Assembly (NCBI RefSeq): GCF_019391655.1
Contig: NZ_JAHXPQ010000003.1
Coordinates: forward strand, 186,001 to 250,000
DNA: 64,000 bases
Reading direction: 5' to 3'
From: Mucilaginibacter rivuli
GTDB taxonomy: Bacteria > Bacteroidota > Bacteroidia > Sphingobacteriales > Sphingobacteriaceae
Below, piece by piece: positions 17,680 to 26,321 of the stretch (the stretch's first letter is position 1; each line of letters opens with the position of its first letter). The notes beneath the pieces were generated by a model. The model was not told the DNA's origin, did no database searches, and saw nothing but the letters and a program-made list of their open reading frames with translations. The position numbers and the translations under genes are program-made.

Positions 17680-18873
17680 ATGAAGAAAAAAGTAGTATTG
17701 GCTTACAGCGGGGGTTTAGATACCTCATTTTGCTGTATCTATTTAACGCAAGACCTTGGTATGGAAGTTCACTCGGTTATTGTGAACACAGGCGGTTTTA
17801 GCGAAGAAGAATTAAAAGGTGTTGAAGAACGCGCTTACAAAATGGGCGTAACCAGTCACCATGTTGTTGATGAAACCGTTGATTTTTATAACGATTGTAT
17901 CCGCTACCTGATATATGGTAATGTGTTAAAAAATAACACTTACCCCCTATCGGTTAGTGCCGAACGTGTGAGCCAGGCTACAGCTATTGCCAACTACGCA
18001 AAAGAAATTGGTGCCGAATATGTTGCCCACGGCAGCACCGGCGCCGGTAACGACCAGGTTAGGTTTGATATGATATTTAATATCCTTGTGCCGGAAGTTA
18101 AAATATTGACACCCATACGCGACCTGAAACTAAGCCGCGAAGAAGAGATACAATACCTAAAGGACCATGGTGTGGTGATGAACTTTGAGAAAAACAAATA
18201 CTCTATCAACAAAGGTATTTGGGGTACATCGGTTGGTGGTAAAGAAACTTTAACATCGCACCAAGGCCTGCCTGAAGATGCCTGGCCAACTCAGGTAACT
18301 GAAACAGCGCCAAAACAACTAACCCTTACTTTTGAAAAAGGCGAGTTTGTTGCTATTGACGGCGAACGTTATAAACACCCTACCCAGGCTATACAAGCTT
18401 TACAAGCTATTGCACAACCTTATGGCATTGGCCGTGACATTCACGTTGGTGATACCATTATTGGTATTAAGGGCCGTGTAGGCTTTGAAGCCGCGGCGCC
18501 TATCATCATCATTAAAGCGCACCATACTTTAGAGAAACACGTATTAACCAAATGGCAATTATCGTGGAAAGACCAACTATCTACCTTCTACGGCAACTGG
18601 TTGCACGAAGGGCAGTTTCACGACCCTATTATGCGCAACATCGAGGCATTCCTTACGGATACACAGAAAGCTGTTAGCGGTAAAGTTTTTGTTGAACTGA
18701 ACGCATATCGTTTCCAGGTGATCGGTATCGAATCGGACCATGATTTGATGTCGAACAAGTTTGGCACTTATGGCGAGATGAACAACTCGTGGAGTGGCGA
18801 GGATGTAAAAGGCTTCTCGAAAATATTCGGTAACCAGGTAATGATATACCACAAAGTTAACGGGCAATCATAA
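17680..18873 (+). CDS. argG: Argininosuccinate synthase
   Basis: A 397-residue enzyme joining citrulline and aspartate with ATP. The N-terminal PP-loop AYSGGLDTS (8-16) is the ATP-pyrophosphatase signature; AHGSTGAGNDQVRF and the GIWGTSVGG segment are conserved in the family. Length is normal. It follows the GNAT gene by 19 nt and precedes the cupin gene by 22 nt. argH, the next step, is not in the window. Confidence 0.96.
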   Translation: MKKKVVLAYSGGLDTSFCCIYLTQDLGMEVHSVIVNTGGFSEEELKGVEERAYKMGVTSHHVVDETVDFYNDCIRYLIYGNVLKNNTYPLSVSAERVSQATAIANYAKEIGAEYVAHGSTGAGNDQVRFDMIFNILVPEVKILTPIRDLKLSREEEIQYLKDHGVVMNFEKNKYSINKGIWGTSVGGKETLTSHQGLPEDAWPTQVTETAPKQLTLTFEKGEFVAIDGERYKHPTQAIQALQAIAQPYGIGRDIHVGDTIIGIKGRVGFEAAAPIIIIKAHHTLEKHVLTKWQLSWKDQLSTFYGNWLHEGQFHDPIMRNIEAFLTDTQKAVSGKVFVELNAYRFQVIGIESDHDLMSNKFGTYGEMNNSWSGEDVKGFSKIFGNQVMIYHKVNGQS

Positions 18874-18895
18874 TCCCGAAAAGGAAATATATAAA

Positions 18896-19291
18896 ATGGA
18901 TAACGACCAGAGCAACGAAAATAATCTTACTATATCCCCCCTGTTAGGCGCGGTATCAAAATCGAACTGCCTGAACCAATATACCTGGGGCGATGGTTGC
19001 TACGGATGGAATTTTGTTGATAGCGAAGCGTTATCCATTAAACAGGAACTGATGCCGCCCGATACTACCGAACAATTACACTATCACGACAAGGCAAACC
19101 AGTTCTTTTTTATACTAACGGGCAGGGCCAACTTTACCATTGATGGTGTTGAACATATTTTAAAGCCCAACGAAGGTATCGAGATAAAGGCCGGCCAAAA
19201 GCATTATATCAGCAATAAAAATGCCGCCGACCTCGAGTTTATTCTCTATTCGCAGCCATCAACAAAAAACGACAGGATAAACCTGCACTAA
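18896..19291 (+). CDS. Small cupin-domain protein within the arginine operon
   Basis: A 131-residue single cupin. Motif 1 reads HYHDKANQFFFILTG, giving His, His and a Gln where most metal cupins have Glu. Motif 2, KAGQKHYISN, keeps the His and Asn but has Lys for Pro. It probably binds a metal or small ligand. It lies between argG and argC with gaps of 22 and 13 nt, so is co-transcribed. No known arginine enzyme is a cupin; a regulatory or scavenging role is open. Confidence 0.75.
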   Translation: MDNDQSNENNLTISPLLGAVSKSNCLNQYTWGDGCYGWNFVDSEALSIKQELMPPDTTEQLHYHDKANQFFFILTGRANFTIDGVEHILKPNEGIEIKAGQKHYISNKNAADLEFILYSQPSTKNDRINLH

Positions 19292-19304
19292 AAACTAATA
19301 AGCA

Positions 19305-20369
19305 ATGAGCAGTAACCAGATCATACAGGAAAGTCTTACTTTATCCCCCCCTGCCGGCCAGGTTAAAGTTGGTATTATTGGCGGCGCGGGATATACCGGT
19401 GGCGAGTTATTGCGTATTTTGATCAACCACCCTAACGTAGAGATTGCTTTTGTGAATAGCAGCAGTAATGCCGGTAATTACATTTACCAGGTGCACACCG
19501 ACCTGTTTGGCGATACCGACCTGAAATTCAGCAGCGACCTGCACGATGATATTGACGTGTTGTTTTTATGCGTGGGCCATGGCGATGCCAAAAAGTTTTT
19601 GGATGCCAACCCGGTAGCGGCCAAGGTAAAGATCATCGATCTGAGCCAGGACTTTAGGCTAACTCAAAATTCAAAATTCAAAAATCCGCATATCACTGCC
19701 GATCCGGAACCTGCGTTCCGTGAGTTTGTTTATGGTTTGCCGGAACTGAATCGCGAAAGCATAAAAACTGCTAAAAACATTGCTAACCCGGGTTGTTTTG
19801 CCACCTGTTTGCAATTGGGCCTGTTACCACTTGCTGCGAAAGGTTTATTGACCAACGAGGTACATATTACCGCAACAACAGGCTCGACAGGTGCCGGGCA
19901 AAAAGCTACAGACACAACACATTTTACCTGGAGGAATGATAACCTGTCGGTATACAAAGTGTTCGATCATCAACATTTAAATGAGATAGGCGAATCGTTA
20001 GCACAACTGCAACCCAATGGCGTTGGCGAACTAAACTTTGTGCCATACCGTGGTGATTATACCCGTGGTATTATTGCTTCGATGTACACAGAAAGTGATT
20101 TGAGCGAAGAAGAAGCATTGAAGTTGTATAGCGATTATTACGCTTCGCACCCGTTCACCCATGTTACGAGCAGGAATATTGATTTGAAGCAGGTGGTGAA
20201 TACCAATAAATGCTTTATACAGGTGAAGAAACATGGCAATAAGCTGTTCATCCTTTCGATAATAGATAATTTGACGAAAGGTGCATCGGGCCAGGCAGTT
20301 CAGAATATGAATCTGGTGTTTGGCTTAGAAGAAACAACGGGATTAAAACTGAAAGCGGTAGCTTTTTAG
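19305..20369 (+). CDS. argC: N-acyl-glutamyl-phosphate reductase
   Basis: 354 residues. A ~20-residue extension precedes the NAD(P)-binding start KVGIIGGAGYTGGELLRIL (~21-40). The catalytic Cys is in NIANPGCFATCL, and the conserved HITATTGSTGAG and TPHxxx-equivalent regions follow. It reduces acyl-glutamyl phosphate to the semialdehyde. The substrate is annotated as acetyl in most species; here succinyl is possible. A short A-rich tract (QNSKFKN) around 19665 looks like a small insertion. argD follows after a palindromic repeat. Confidence 0.94.
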   Translation: MSSNQIIQESLTLSPPAGQVKVGIIGGAGYTGGELLRILINHPNVEIAFVNSSSNAGNYIYQVHTDLFGDTDLKFSSDLHDDIDVLFLCVGHGDAKKFLDANPVAAKVKIIDLSQDFRLTQNSKFKNPHITADPEPAFREFVYGLPELNRESIKTAKNIANPGCFATCLQLGLLPLAAKGLLTNEVHITATTGSTGAGQKATDTTHFTWRNDNLSVYKVFDHQHLNEIGESLAQLQPNGVGELNFVPYRGDYTRGIIASMYTESDLSEEEALKLYSDYYASHPFTHVTSRNIDLKQVVNTNKCFIQVKKHGNKLFILSIIDNLTKGASGQAVQNMNLVFGLEETTGLKLKAVAF

Positions 20370-20383
20370 TTAAAATAATAAAG

Positions 20384-20467
20384 CGTCATTGCGAGGCACG
20401 AAGCAATCCTCGATAGAACGGTTTGCGACATACAAAGTTTATGGTTGCTTCGTTCCTCGCAATGACG
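20384..20467. repeat. Dispersed palindromic repeat, copy 1
   Basis: The left arm begins CGTCATTGCGAGGCACGAAG and the right arm, GCTTCGTTCCTCGCAATGACG reversed, is its complement with one mismatch. The 84-bp unit sits between argC and argD inside the operon, so it is transcribed and could fold as a long hairpin. Three further copies are in the window. Confidence 0.88.
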
Positions 20468-20501
20468 AGATGGAAATAGTTAATACTTAACCTCAACACA
20501 T

Positions 20502-21653
20502 ATGAAGTTATTCGATGTATACCCTATCAACCCCATTAACATTGTTAAAGGGCAAGGCAGTTTAGTTTGGGATGACAAAGGTCAGGAGTACCTTGACCTT
20601 TATGGCGGTCATGCCGTTATTTCCATTGGTCACACGCACCCGCACTACGTGAAGCGATTGGAAGATCAATTGCATCAGATCGGCTTTTACTCAAACTCGA
20701 TAGAAATACCTTTGCAGGTTGAACTGGCTACCAAATTGGGCCATGTTTCGGGTAAGGAAGACTATCAGTTGTTTTTGGTTAACTCGGGCGCCGAGGCTAA
20801 TGAGAACGCGCTGAAACTGGCTTCGTTTTATAATGGCCGTAAAAAGGTGGTGGCTTTCCGTAAGGCTTTCCATGGCCGTACTTCGCTGGCTGTTGCGGTT
20901 ACCGATAACCCGAAGATAGTAGCCCCGATAAACGAGACCGACAATGTGATATTTTTACCATGGTGCGATGAGGCTGCTTTAGAGCAGGCTTTCGCCGAAC
21001 AAGGCGATCAAATATCATCCGTAATTATTGAAGGTATACAAGGCGTTGGCGGTATACAGGTGGCTACCGAAAGCTTCCTGCAAAAGATACGTTCGCTTTG
21101 CGACAAATATAACGCGGTATTTATTGCCGACTCGGTACAATGCGGCTATGGCCGTACAGGCAAGTTTTACTCGCAGGATTTTGCGGGTGTTGATGCCGAT
21201 ATTTATAGCATGGCTAAGGGTATGGGCAACGGCTTCCCGATAGGCGCTATATCCATCGCGCCGAAAATAAAACCGGCTTACTTTATGCTGGGTACCACTT
21301 TTGGTGGTAACCACCTGGCTTGCGCCGCGGCTTTGGCTGTGCTGGAAGTAATGGAGCAGGATAAGCTGATGCAAAACGCTGCTACCGTTGGCGGTTACTT
21401 GATAGAAGAGCTTAAAAAATTCCCGCAAGTGAAAGAAGTGCGTGGCCGTGGTTTGATGATAGGTATTGAATTGCCCGAAGAACTGGCCCATGCTAAAAAA
21501 GACCTGTTGTTTAAACACCACATCTTTACCGGTGAAGCCAAGCCAAACGTGATCAGGTTATTACCGGCACTTAACTTAAGCAAAACTCACGCCGATAGAT
21601 TTTTAGACGCTTTTACCAGCGTATTAAAATCAAGCGAGGTTGTAGCACATTAA
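20502..21653 (+). CDS. argD: Acyl-ornithine aminotransferase (class III)
   Basis: A 383-residue PLP enzyme. NSGAEANENALKLA (~94-107) binds the cofactor phosphate, FIADSVQCGYGRTG carries the Asp to the pyridine nitrogen, and K239 in YSMAKGMGNG is the Schiff-base lysine. It converts acyl-glutamate semialdehyde to acyl-ornithine; GABA or lysine transaminases are related, but the operon position settles the role. The spacing from argC (132 nt) is filled by the palindromic repeat. Confidence 0.92.
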   Translation: MKLFDVYPINPINIVKGQGSLVWDDKGQEYLDLYGGHAVISIGHTHPHYVKRLEDQLHQIGFYSNSIEIPLQVELATKLGHVSGKEDYQLFLVNSGAEANENALKLASFYNGRKKVVAFRKAFHGRTSLAVAVTDNPKIVAPINETDNVIFLPWCDEAALEQAFAEQGDQISSVIIEGIQGVGGIQVATESFLQKIRSLCDKYNAVFIADSVQCGYGRTGKFYSQDFAGVDADIYSMAKGMGNGFPIGAISIAPKIKPAYFMLGTTFGGNHLACAAALAVLEVMEQDKLMQNAATVGGYLIEELKKFPQVKEVRGRGLMIGIELPEELAHAKKDLLFKHHIFTGEAKPNVIRLLPALNLSKTHADRFLDAFTSVLKSSEVVAH

Positions 21654-21712
21654 TAAACATATACCAGATAACAATGCTTTAAGCTTTATGCTTTAAGTCT
21701 TATGCTAAAAGA

Positions 21713-22663
21713 ATGAAACTATTCTCATCCGTAAACGACGTTACCGACATTAAACAATTAGTTGCCGATGCGCTGCATTTAAAGCAAAACCCTTATGCCC
21801 ACAAGCATTTGGGCGAGAACCGCACCCTTGGCCTTATGTTTTTAAACCCGAGCCTGCGCACACGCTTAAGCACGCAAAAAGCGGCTGCCAACTTGGGAAT
21901 GAATGTAATGGTGATGAACGTTGATAAGGAAGGCTGGGCATTGGAGTTTAATGATAATGTGATAATGAACGGCACCACCGTTGAGCACATACGCGAAGCG
22001 GCCGGTGTAATGGGCCAGTACCTGGATATTTTAGGTATCCGCTCCTTCCCGGGCTTAAAAGATCGTGAATTGGATTACAGCGAAGAGATTTTCAATAAGT
22101 TTGTTGAATTTAGCAAGATTCCGGTGGTTAGCCTTGAATCGGCAACGCGCCACCCGTTGCAAAGCCTGGCCGATCTGGTTACCATTGAAGAATTAAAAAC
22201 CCGCCCATGGCCAAAAGTAGTGCTTACTTGGGCACCACATGTTAAAGCGTTGCCGCAAGCTGTACCCAACTCCTTTGCCGAATGGATGTGCAAAGCCGAG
22301 GTTGATTTTGTAATAGCACACCCTAAAGGTTACGAGCTTTGCGAAGATTTTACCAAAGGCGCAACCATTACCCATAACCAGGAAGAAGCTTTAACCGATG
22401 CTGATTTTATTTATGTGAAGAACTGGTCGGCATATGAGCCTTACGGACAAGTAATAAGCGGCCATGATGACTGGATGCTCACTAACGATAAGCTAACCAA
22501 TACTAACGATGCCAAAGTAATGCACTGCCTCCCGGTACGGCGCAATTTAGAGCTCTCTGCCGAGGTATTAGACGGCCCGAACTCATTGGTGGCACACGAA
22601 GCGGGGAACCGTGTGTGGGCCGCGCAGGCGGTATTGAAGCAGATGCTGGAAGGATTGCAGTAG
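21713..22663 (+). CDS. argF': N-succinylornithine-type carbamoyltransferase
   Basis: A 316-residue transcarbamylase. Carbamoyl-phosphate motif S47-L-R-T-R51, RHPLQ with H147 and Q150, and HCLPVRR near 270 are present. By alignment in my head with the Bacteroides fragilis enzyme, the specificity position that is Pro90 there and Glu92 in the Xanthomonas acetylornithine enzyme is Val90 here (NGTTVEH). Published mutants with Pro, Ser, Val or Ala at this place use succinylornithine, so this enzyme most likely does too. Ordinary ornithine carbamoyltransferase is unlikely. Confidence 0.88.
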   Translation: MKLFSSVNDVTDIKQLVADALHLKQNPYAHKHLGENRTLGLMFLNPSLRTRLSTQKAAANLGMNVMVMNVDKEGWALEFNDNVIMNGTTVEHIREAAGVMGQYLDILGIRSFPGLKDRELDYSEEIFNKFVEFSKIPVVSLESATRHPLQSLADLVTIEELKTRPWPKVVLTWAPHVKALPQAVPNSFAEWMCKAEVDFVIAHPKGYELCEDFTKGATITHNQEEALTDADFIYVKNWSAYEPYGQVISGHDDWMLTNDKLTNTNDAKVMHCLPVRRNLELSAEVLDGPNSLVAHEAGNRVWAAQAVLKQMLEGLQ

Positions 22664-22694
22664 CATTGCAGTTTATATGATTTAGTATATCCCG

Positions 22695-23300
22695 ATGTAT
22701 ATCCCAAAACACTTTCAAAATACTGATAATGCTTCGATACTCGAATTTATCCGGAAGTATAGTTTTGGAACTCTTATCACATCGCAAGATAATATACCCG
22801 TGGCTACCCACCTGCCCTTTTTGGTTGAGGAACGCGATGGGGAACTTATTCTGGTATCACATCTGGCGAAAGCTAACCCGCAGGAAAAGCAGTTACCAGC
22901 CGGTGAAGCATTAGTGATATTTACCGAACCGCATGCTTATATCTCGCCCAAACATTACGAGAAAGAACAAAGCGTACCTACCTGGAACTACATAGCGGTA
23001 CACGCTTATGGCAAGGCAACTATTATTGAAGCGGAGGATGAACTATTGGCCATGATGGAGAAAATGATAACCCAGTATGATACCGCTTACCTTAACCAAT
23101 GGAATAACCTTCCCGCCGAATTTAAGACGAGGATGTTTAAGGGCATTGTAGCTTTCGAGATCAAAGTAACATCGCTGCAGGCTAAAAATAAACTCAGCCA
23201 AAACCGCAGCGAAACTGAGCGAAAGAGCATTATTGAATCTTTTGAAAAGAGTGATGATACTAATGAAGTGGAGATAGCGAAGTATATGAAGAAAGGCTAA
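22695..23300 (+). CDS. paiB: PaiB-family FMN-binding protein
   Basis: A 201-residue protein with a PaiB/FMN-binding split-barrel plan: MYIPKHF start, GTLITSQDNIPVATHLPFLV, then SHLAKANPQ, and PTWNYIAVHAYG. In Bacillus, PaiB is a negative regulator of sporulation and degradative enzymes, but most homologues are simply FMN-binding proteins. It follows argF' by 31 nt on the same strand and may be read through from the arginine operon, without evidence for a role there. Confidence 0.85.
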   Translation: MYIPKHFQNTDNASILEFIRKYSFGTLITSQDNIPVATHLPFLVEERDGELILVSHLAKANPQEKQLPAGEALVIFTEPHAYISPKHYEKEQSVPTWNYIAVHAYGKATIIEAEDELLAMMEKMITQYDTAYLNQWNNLPAEFKTRMFKGIVAFEIKVTSLQAKNKLSQNRSETERKSIIESFEKSDDTNEVEIAKYMKKG

Positions 23301-23309
23301 TAATAACCC

Positions 23310-24062
23310 TTACAAAAACCTCTTTACAATTCTTAGTGTATGCGTATATTTCTTTAGCTCATCCGAGTAAATGCCCTGGTTATCTATACGATCTATCTTC
23401 ACTTTGCCCGATGCATGAATGATACGATCGTTGCCCAGCATCATACCCACATGGATAATACGGCCTTCGGCATTATCAAAAAAGGCAAGGTCGCCGGCTT
23501 GGGCAGCCTGTAAAAAATCAACAACATTACCCTGCCCTGCCTGCTGCCAGGCATCGCGTTGCAGGTTTACGCCTTGTGTGCGCATAAGCGCCTGTACATA
23601 ACCCGAGCAATCAATACCCGCATGTGTACGGCCGCCCCAAACATATGGTGCATTTAAAAATGCCCGGGCAATATTGACAAGGTTATTCGGATGATTTTGT
23701 AGCTCAATATGGTATTCTTCGTTGCCAATAGTACATTTACCATCTTCAAAAAATGGCAGCGAGCTACCAAAAGGAATGTAGATCTTCGATTGGTCGGACA
23801 GTTTAACTGCTTCGGTAATAATATCATTAGTAATTACCGATGGTTTGCCGGTAACCAGTTGATAGCCATCAAGAGCAGCAAATTGCAGGTCGCTTATCCA
23901 GCCATGGTAGCCATCAAAGGTAGTAACTACGCGTACCCAGTTATCAACGCGCTCCAGCAGCTCAAAGGTTTCGCCAAATAGCAGTTGCGATACCATTTCA
24001 CTTTGATGCCTTGGTTCGGCCCTTAGCGGGATCATACCCAAATTACAGATACCATATTCCAT
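23310..24062 (-). CDS. NlpC/P60 (C40) dipeptidyl-peptidase with SH3 domains
   Basis: A 250-residue cytoplasmic-type peptidase with no signal peptide. Residues ~1-65 form a bacterial SH3 domain and a second lies at ~66-120. The C40 domain has Cys152 in GIDCSGYV, His204 in RIIHVGMM and His216. The nearest type is gamma-D-glutamyl-diamino-acid dipeptidyl-peptidase (YkfC/DPP VI), which recycles cell-wall peptides. The MEYGICNL start is conserved in relatives as I recall them. It is convergent with paiB, with stops 9 nt apart. Confidence 0.87.
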   Translation of the reverse strand: MEYGICNLGMIPLRAEPRHQSEMVSQLLFGETFELLERVDNWVRVVTTFDGYHGWISDLQFAALDGYQLVTGKPSVITNDIITEAVKLSDQSKIYIPFGSSLPFFEDGKCTIGNEEYHIELQNHPNNLVNIARAFLNAPYVWGGRTHAGIDCSGYVQALMRTQGVNLQRDAWQQAGQGNVVDFLQAAQAGDLAFFDNAEGRIIHVGMMLGNDRIIHASGKVKIDRIDNQGIYSDELKKYTHTLRIVKRFL

Positions 24063-24066
24063 AACA

Positions 24067-24074
24067 CAAATTTA
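24067..24074 (-). promoter_or_regulatory. -7 element just upstream of the NlpC gene
   Basis: On the minus strand TAAATTTG matches TAnnTTTG exactly and lies only 4 nt before the ATG at 24062, so the transcript would begin at or next to the start codon (leaderless). Confidence 0.4.
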
Positions 24075-24165
24075 TCACAAACTTTTGTTTTGGCGGGCAT
24101 ATATCTGGTCACAAAAAACACATATCGCCTACAAACCATTCCGCACATTTTGGGTTTACACTTTT

Positions 24166-24717
24166 ATGGAAACCAACAGATTATCACCTACACTTGCACA
24201 AGCCTTGAACGATCAGATGACCAACGAGGCACACAATGCCCAGATATACCTTGCGTACGCCTCATGGGCGGCTGATAAGGGTTACGATGGCATATCAAAC
24301 TTCCTGTTTCGCCACGCCAACGAAGAGCGCAACCATATGATGAAGTTTTTGGAGTACATCCTTAAACGAGGCGGAAAAGTAGTGGTTACAGCCATACCTG
24401 CCCCCGGCCCCGATCCGGTTAGTGTGAACGACTGCTTTGAAAAAGTATTTAAATCGGAAGTGGAGAACACGGCCAAGATATACGACATTGTAAACATGAG
24501 CATGGCCGAAAAAGACTGGGCCACCTGGAATTTTATGCAATGGTTTGTTAAAGAGCAAACCGAAGAAGAAACCCTGGCTATGGACCTGCTATCAAAAATA
24601 AAGGTAGCCGGCGGTGAGAATGCCAAGGATACTGCACTTTACAACCTGGATAGAGATATGGCTACAAAACCCGATGATGCTACCTTAGCACAGGATGCTA
24701 CGGTTGATAATCCCTAA
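24166..24717 (+). CDS. ftn: Bacterial non-haem ferritin
   Basis: 183 residues from ATG 24166 (METNRLSPTL); a longer frame from 24085 has no ferritin character before this Met. The ferroxidase ligands are visible as E in QMTNEAHNAQIY, then EERNH and later E in KEQTEEE. It oxidises and stores iron in a 24-subunit cytoplasmic shell. The C-terminal ~20 residues after LYNLDRDM are a polar tail. It is divergent from the NlpC gene and convergent with the ferredoxin gene across a shared terminator. Confidence 0.93.
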   Translation: METNRLSPTLAQALNDQMTNEAHNAQIYLAYASWAADKGYDGISNFLFRHANEERNHMMKFLEYILKRGGKVVVTAIPAPGPDPVSVNDCFEKVFKSEVENTAKIYDIVNMSMAEKDWATWNFMQWFVKEQTEEETLAMDLLSKIKVAGGENAKDTALYNLDRDMATKPDDATLAQDATVDNP

Positions 24718-24723
24718 CAACAA

Positions 24724-24755
24724 AAAAGGCTCCCGGAATATCACGGGAGCCTTTT
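24724..24755. terminator. Bidirectional terminator between ferritin and ferredoxin
   Basis: Perfect 12-bp stem AAAAGGCTCCCG (24724-24735) with CGGGAGCCTTTT (24744-24755); A-run on the left and T-run on the right serve both strands. Confidence 0.88.
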
Positions 24756-24774
24756 AAATATTTAAAACGAAATA

Positions 24775-25128
24775 TTATTCGTTCATGTGCAGCCAATCTT
24801 TTTTGGCTAACAGTTCTTCTTTTGTTTCGCGAACGTCTTCGTCATCTACACAGCAATCAACCGGGCAAACGGCAGCACATTGAGGCTCATCGTGAAAACC
24901 TACACACTCGGTACATTTATCAGGAACTATGTAGTAAACTTCGTCGTTTATCGCAGCCTGTGCTTCTTCTGCGTTTAAGGTAACACCGTCACCAAAGTCG
25001 ATAACTCCTTTTAAACCGGTACCATCTGAAAAACGCCATGAAGCGCCTGCATCGTAAATAGCGTTGTTCGGGCATTCCGGCTCACAAGCGCCGCAATTGA
25101 TGCATTCGTCAGTGATTATAATTGCCAT
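24775..25128 (-). CDS. 2[4Fe-4S] ferredoxin
   Basis: A 117-residue protein. The first cluster motif is C9-x2-C12-x2-C15-x3-C19P; the second set is C-x2-C with a long insert before C-x3-CP and a C-C pair (CPVDCC). Between them is a ~60-residue insert, as in the YfhL/Allochromatium-type ferredoxins with an elongated loop. The C-terminus is acidic and helical. It is divergent from the LuxC-type reductase 103 nt away. The electron partner is unknown. Confidence 0.93.
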   Translation of the reverse strand: MAIIITDECINCGACEPECPNNAIYDAGASWRFSDGTGLKGVIDFGDGVTLNAEEAQAAINDEVYYIVPDKCTECVGFHDEPQCAAVCPVDCCVDDEDVRETKEELLAKKDWLHMNE

Positions 25129-25157
25129 GTTTTATAAAAATATATTTCCTAAAAAAT

Positions 25158-25165
25158 TACCTTTG
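25158..25165 (+). promoter_or_regulatory. -7 element for the acyl-CoA reductase gene
   Basis: TACCTTTG matches TAnnTTTG exactly and faces the reductase start at 25232. Confidence 0.5.
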
Positions 25166-25183
25166 CCTTTCGGCTTTATCCTG

Positions 25184-25191
25184 CAAAGATA
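25184..25191 (-). promoter_or_regulatory. -7 element for the ferredoxin gene
   Basis: On the minus strand TATCTTTG matches TAnnTTTG exactly, 56 nt from the ferredoxin start. The two divergent -7 elements overlap in reach, so the two transcripts compete for the same 100 bp. Confidence 0.55.
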
Positions 25192-25231
25192 ACAAAAAAT
25201 CCGCTTTGCAGTTACACACCGTGCCATAAAT

Positions 25232-26278
25232 ATGTCAAAAGCAAAAAATATATACTTAATCGGTCGTCTTTCTGAACTGGGTACTAAATTATTAAACCCT
25301 GATGCCGCCTTACTTGATATCATTGAAAGCGAGCATCTTTACAATGCCTGGTTCACGCCCGAAAGTACGGCAAATGCCGTTAAAGCTATTGGCAGGATGT
25401 TGAATGAAGCTGAATTGACTAAATGGTTAAGTCAGGAGTCAGGAGTAAAAAGTGTTGAGCCAAAAGAAAAGACTCACAACTCACTCAAAGTTGGCTTAAT
25501 CCTTGCGGGTAATATCCCATTGGTTGGTTTTCACGATGTGCTTTGTGTTATCGCATCTGGGCATCACGCATTGATCAAAGCCTCATCAAATGATGCCCGG
25601 CTCATCAAATATATCCTCGGCCTGTTTATTGAGATAGCCCCCGAATATGCCAACAGCTACAGTTTTGTTGACCGCCTTGCAGATTTTGATGCCGTAATAG
25701 CCACAGGCAGCAACAATACCTCGCGCTATTTTGAGTATTACTTTGGTAAAGTGCCAAATATCATCCGCAAAAACCGCAACAGCATTGCCTTGCTAACCGG
25801 TAAAGAAAGCCGTGAAGATCTGTTTAAACTCGGCCATGATATTTTTGATTATTTTGGTTTAGGATGTCGCAATGTATCCAAACTATTGGTACCAAAAGGA
25901 TATGATTTTGTGCCTTTCTTTGAATCCATTGAGCCGCACCAACCTATCATCAACCATCACAAATACAACAACAATTACGATTACAACAAATCAATATACC
26001 TGGTAAACGGCGATAAGCACCTTGATAATGGTTTTTTACTGGTGAAAGAAGACGAGCGACTGGCCTCGCCCCTTGCGGTTTTGTATTTTGAGTATTATGA
26101 TGACCTTGACGATGCACAGATACGCCTGGCTGAATTGAGCGATAACATCCAATGCATTGTGAGTGACATACCGCTAAACCAAAGCAACCAGGTAGTGGGT
26201 TTTGGAGAAAGCCAAAAGCCTAAACTTTGGGATTATGCAGATGGTGTGGATACCCTGGCGTTTTTAAATGAATTATAA
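25232..26278 (+). CDS. LuxC-type acyl-CoA reductase
   Basis: A 348-residue member of the aldehyde-dehydrogenase-like LuxC family. VGLILAGNIPLVGFHDVLCV (~92-111) is the nucleotide-binding region, ATGSNNTSRYFEYYF follows, and the catalytic Cys is in FGLGCRNVSKL. It reduces an acyl-CoA or acyl thioester to an aldehyde with NADPH. The luminescence partners luxD/AB are absent. Widespread in Bacteroidota beside a ferredoxin; substrate unknown. An unusual short stretch (SQESGVKSVEPKEKT) at ~66-80 comes from a small direct repeat in the DNA near 25430. Confidence 0.85.
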   Translation: MSKAKNIYLIGRLSELGTKLLNPDAALLDIIESEHLYNAWFTPESTANAVKAIGRMLNEAELTKWLSQESGVKSVEPKEKTHNSLKVGLILAGNIPLVGFHDVLCVIASGHHALIKASSNDARLIKYILGLFIEIAPEYANSYSFVDRLADFDAVIATGSNNTSRYFEYYFGKVPNIIRKNRNSIALLTGKESREDLFKLGHDIFDYFGLGCRNVSKLLVPKGYDFVPFFESIEPHQPIINHHKYNNNYDYNKSIYLVNGDKHLDNGFLLVKEDERLASPLAVLYFEYYDDLDDAQIRLAELSDNIQCIVSDIPLNQSNQVVGFGESQKPKLWDYADGVDTLAFLNEL

Positions 26279-26321
26279 AGTAGCTATCTTTAATTACCGG
26301 TGCCCTCTGCCAAATATGCGA

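Noticed and set aside
24085..24165. Longer N-terminus for ferritin
   Set aside because: The extra 27 residues have no ferritin similarity and run into the divergent promoter region; ATG 24166 is typical.
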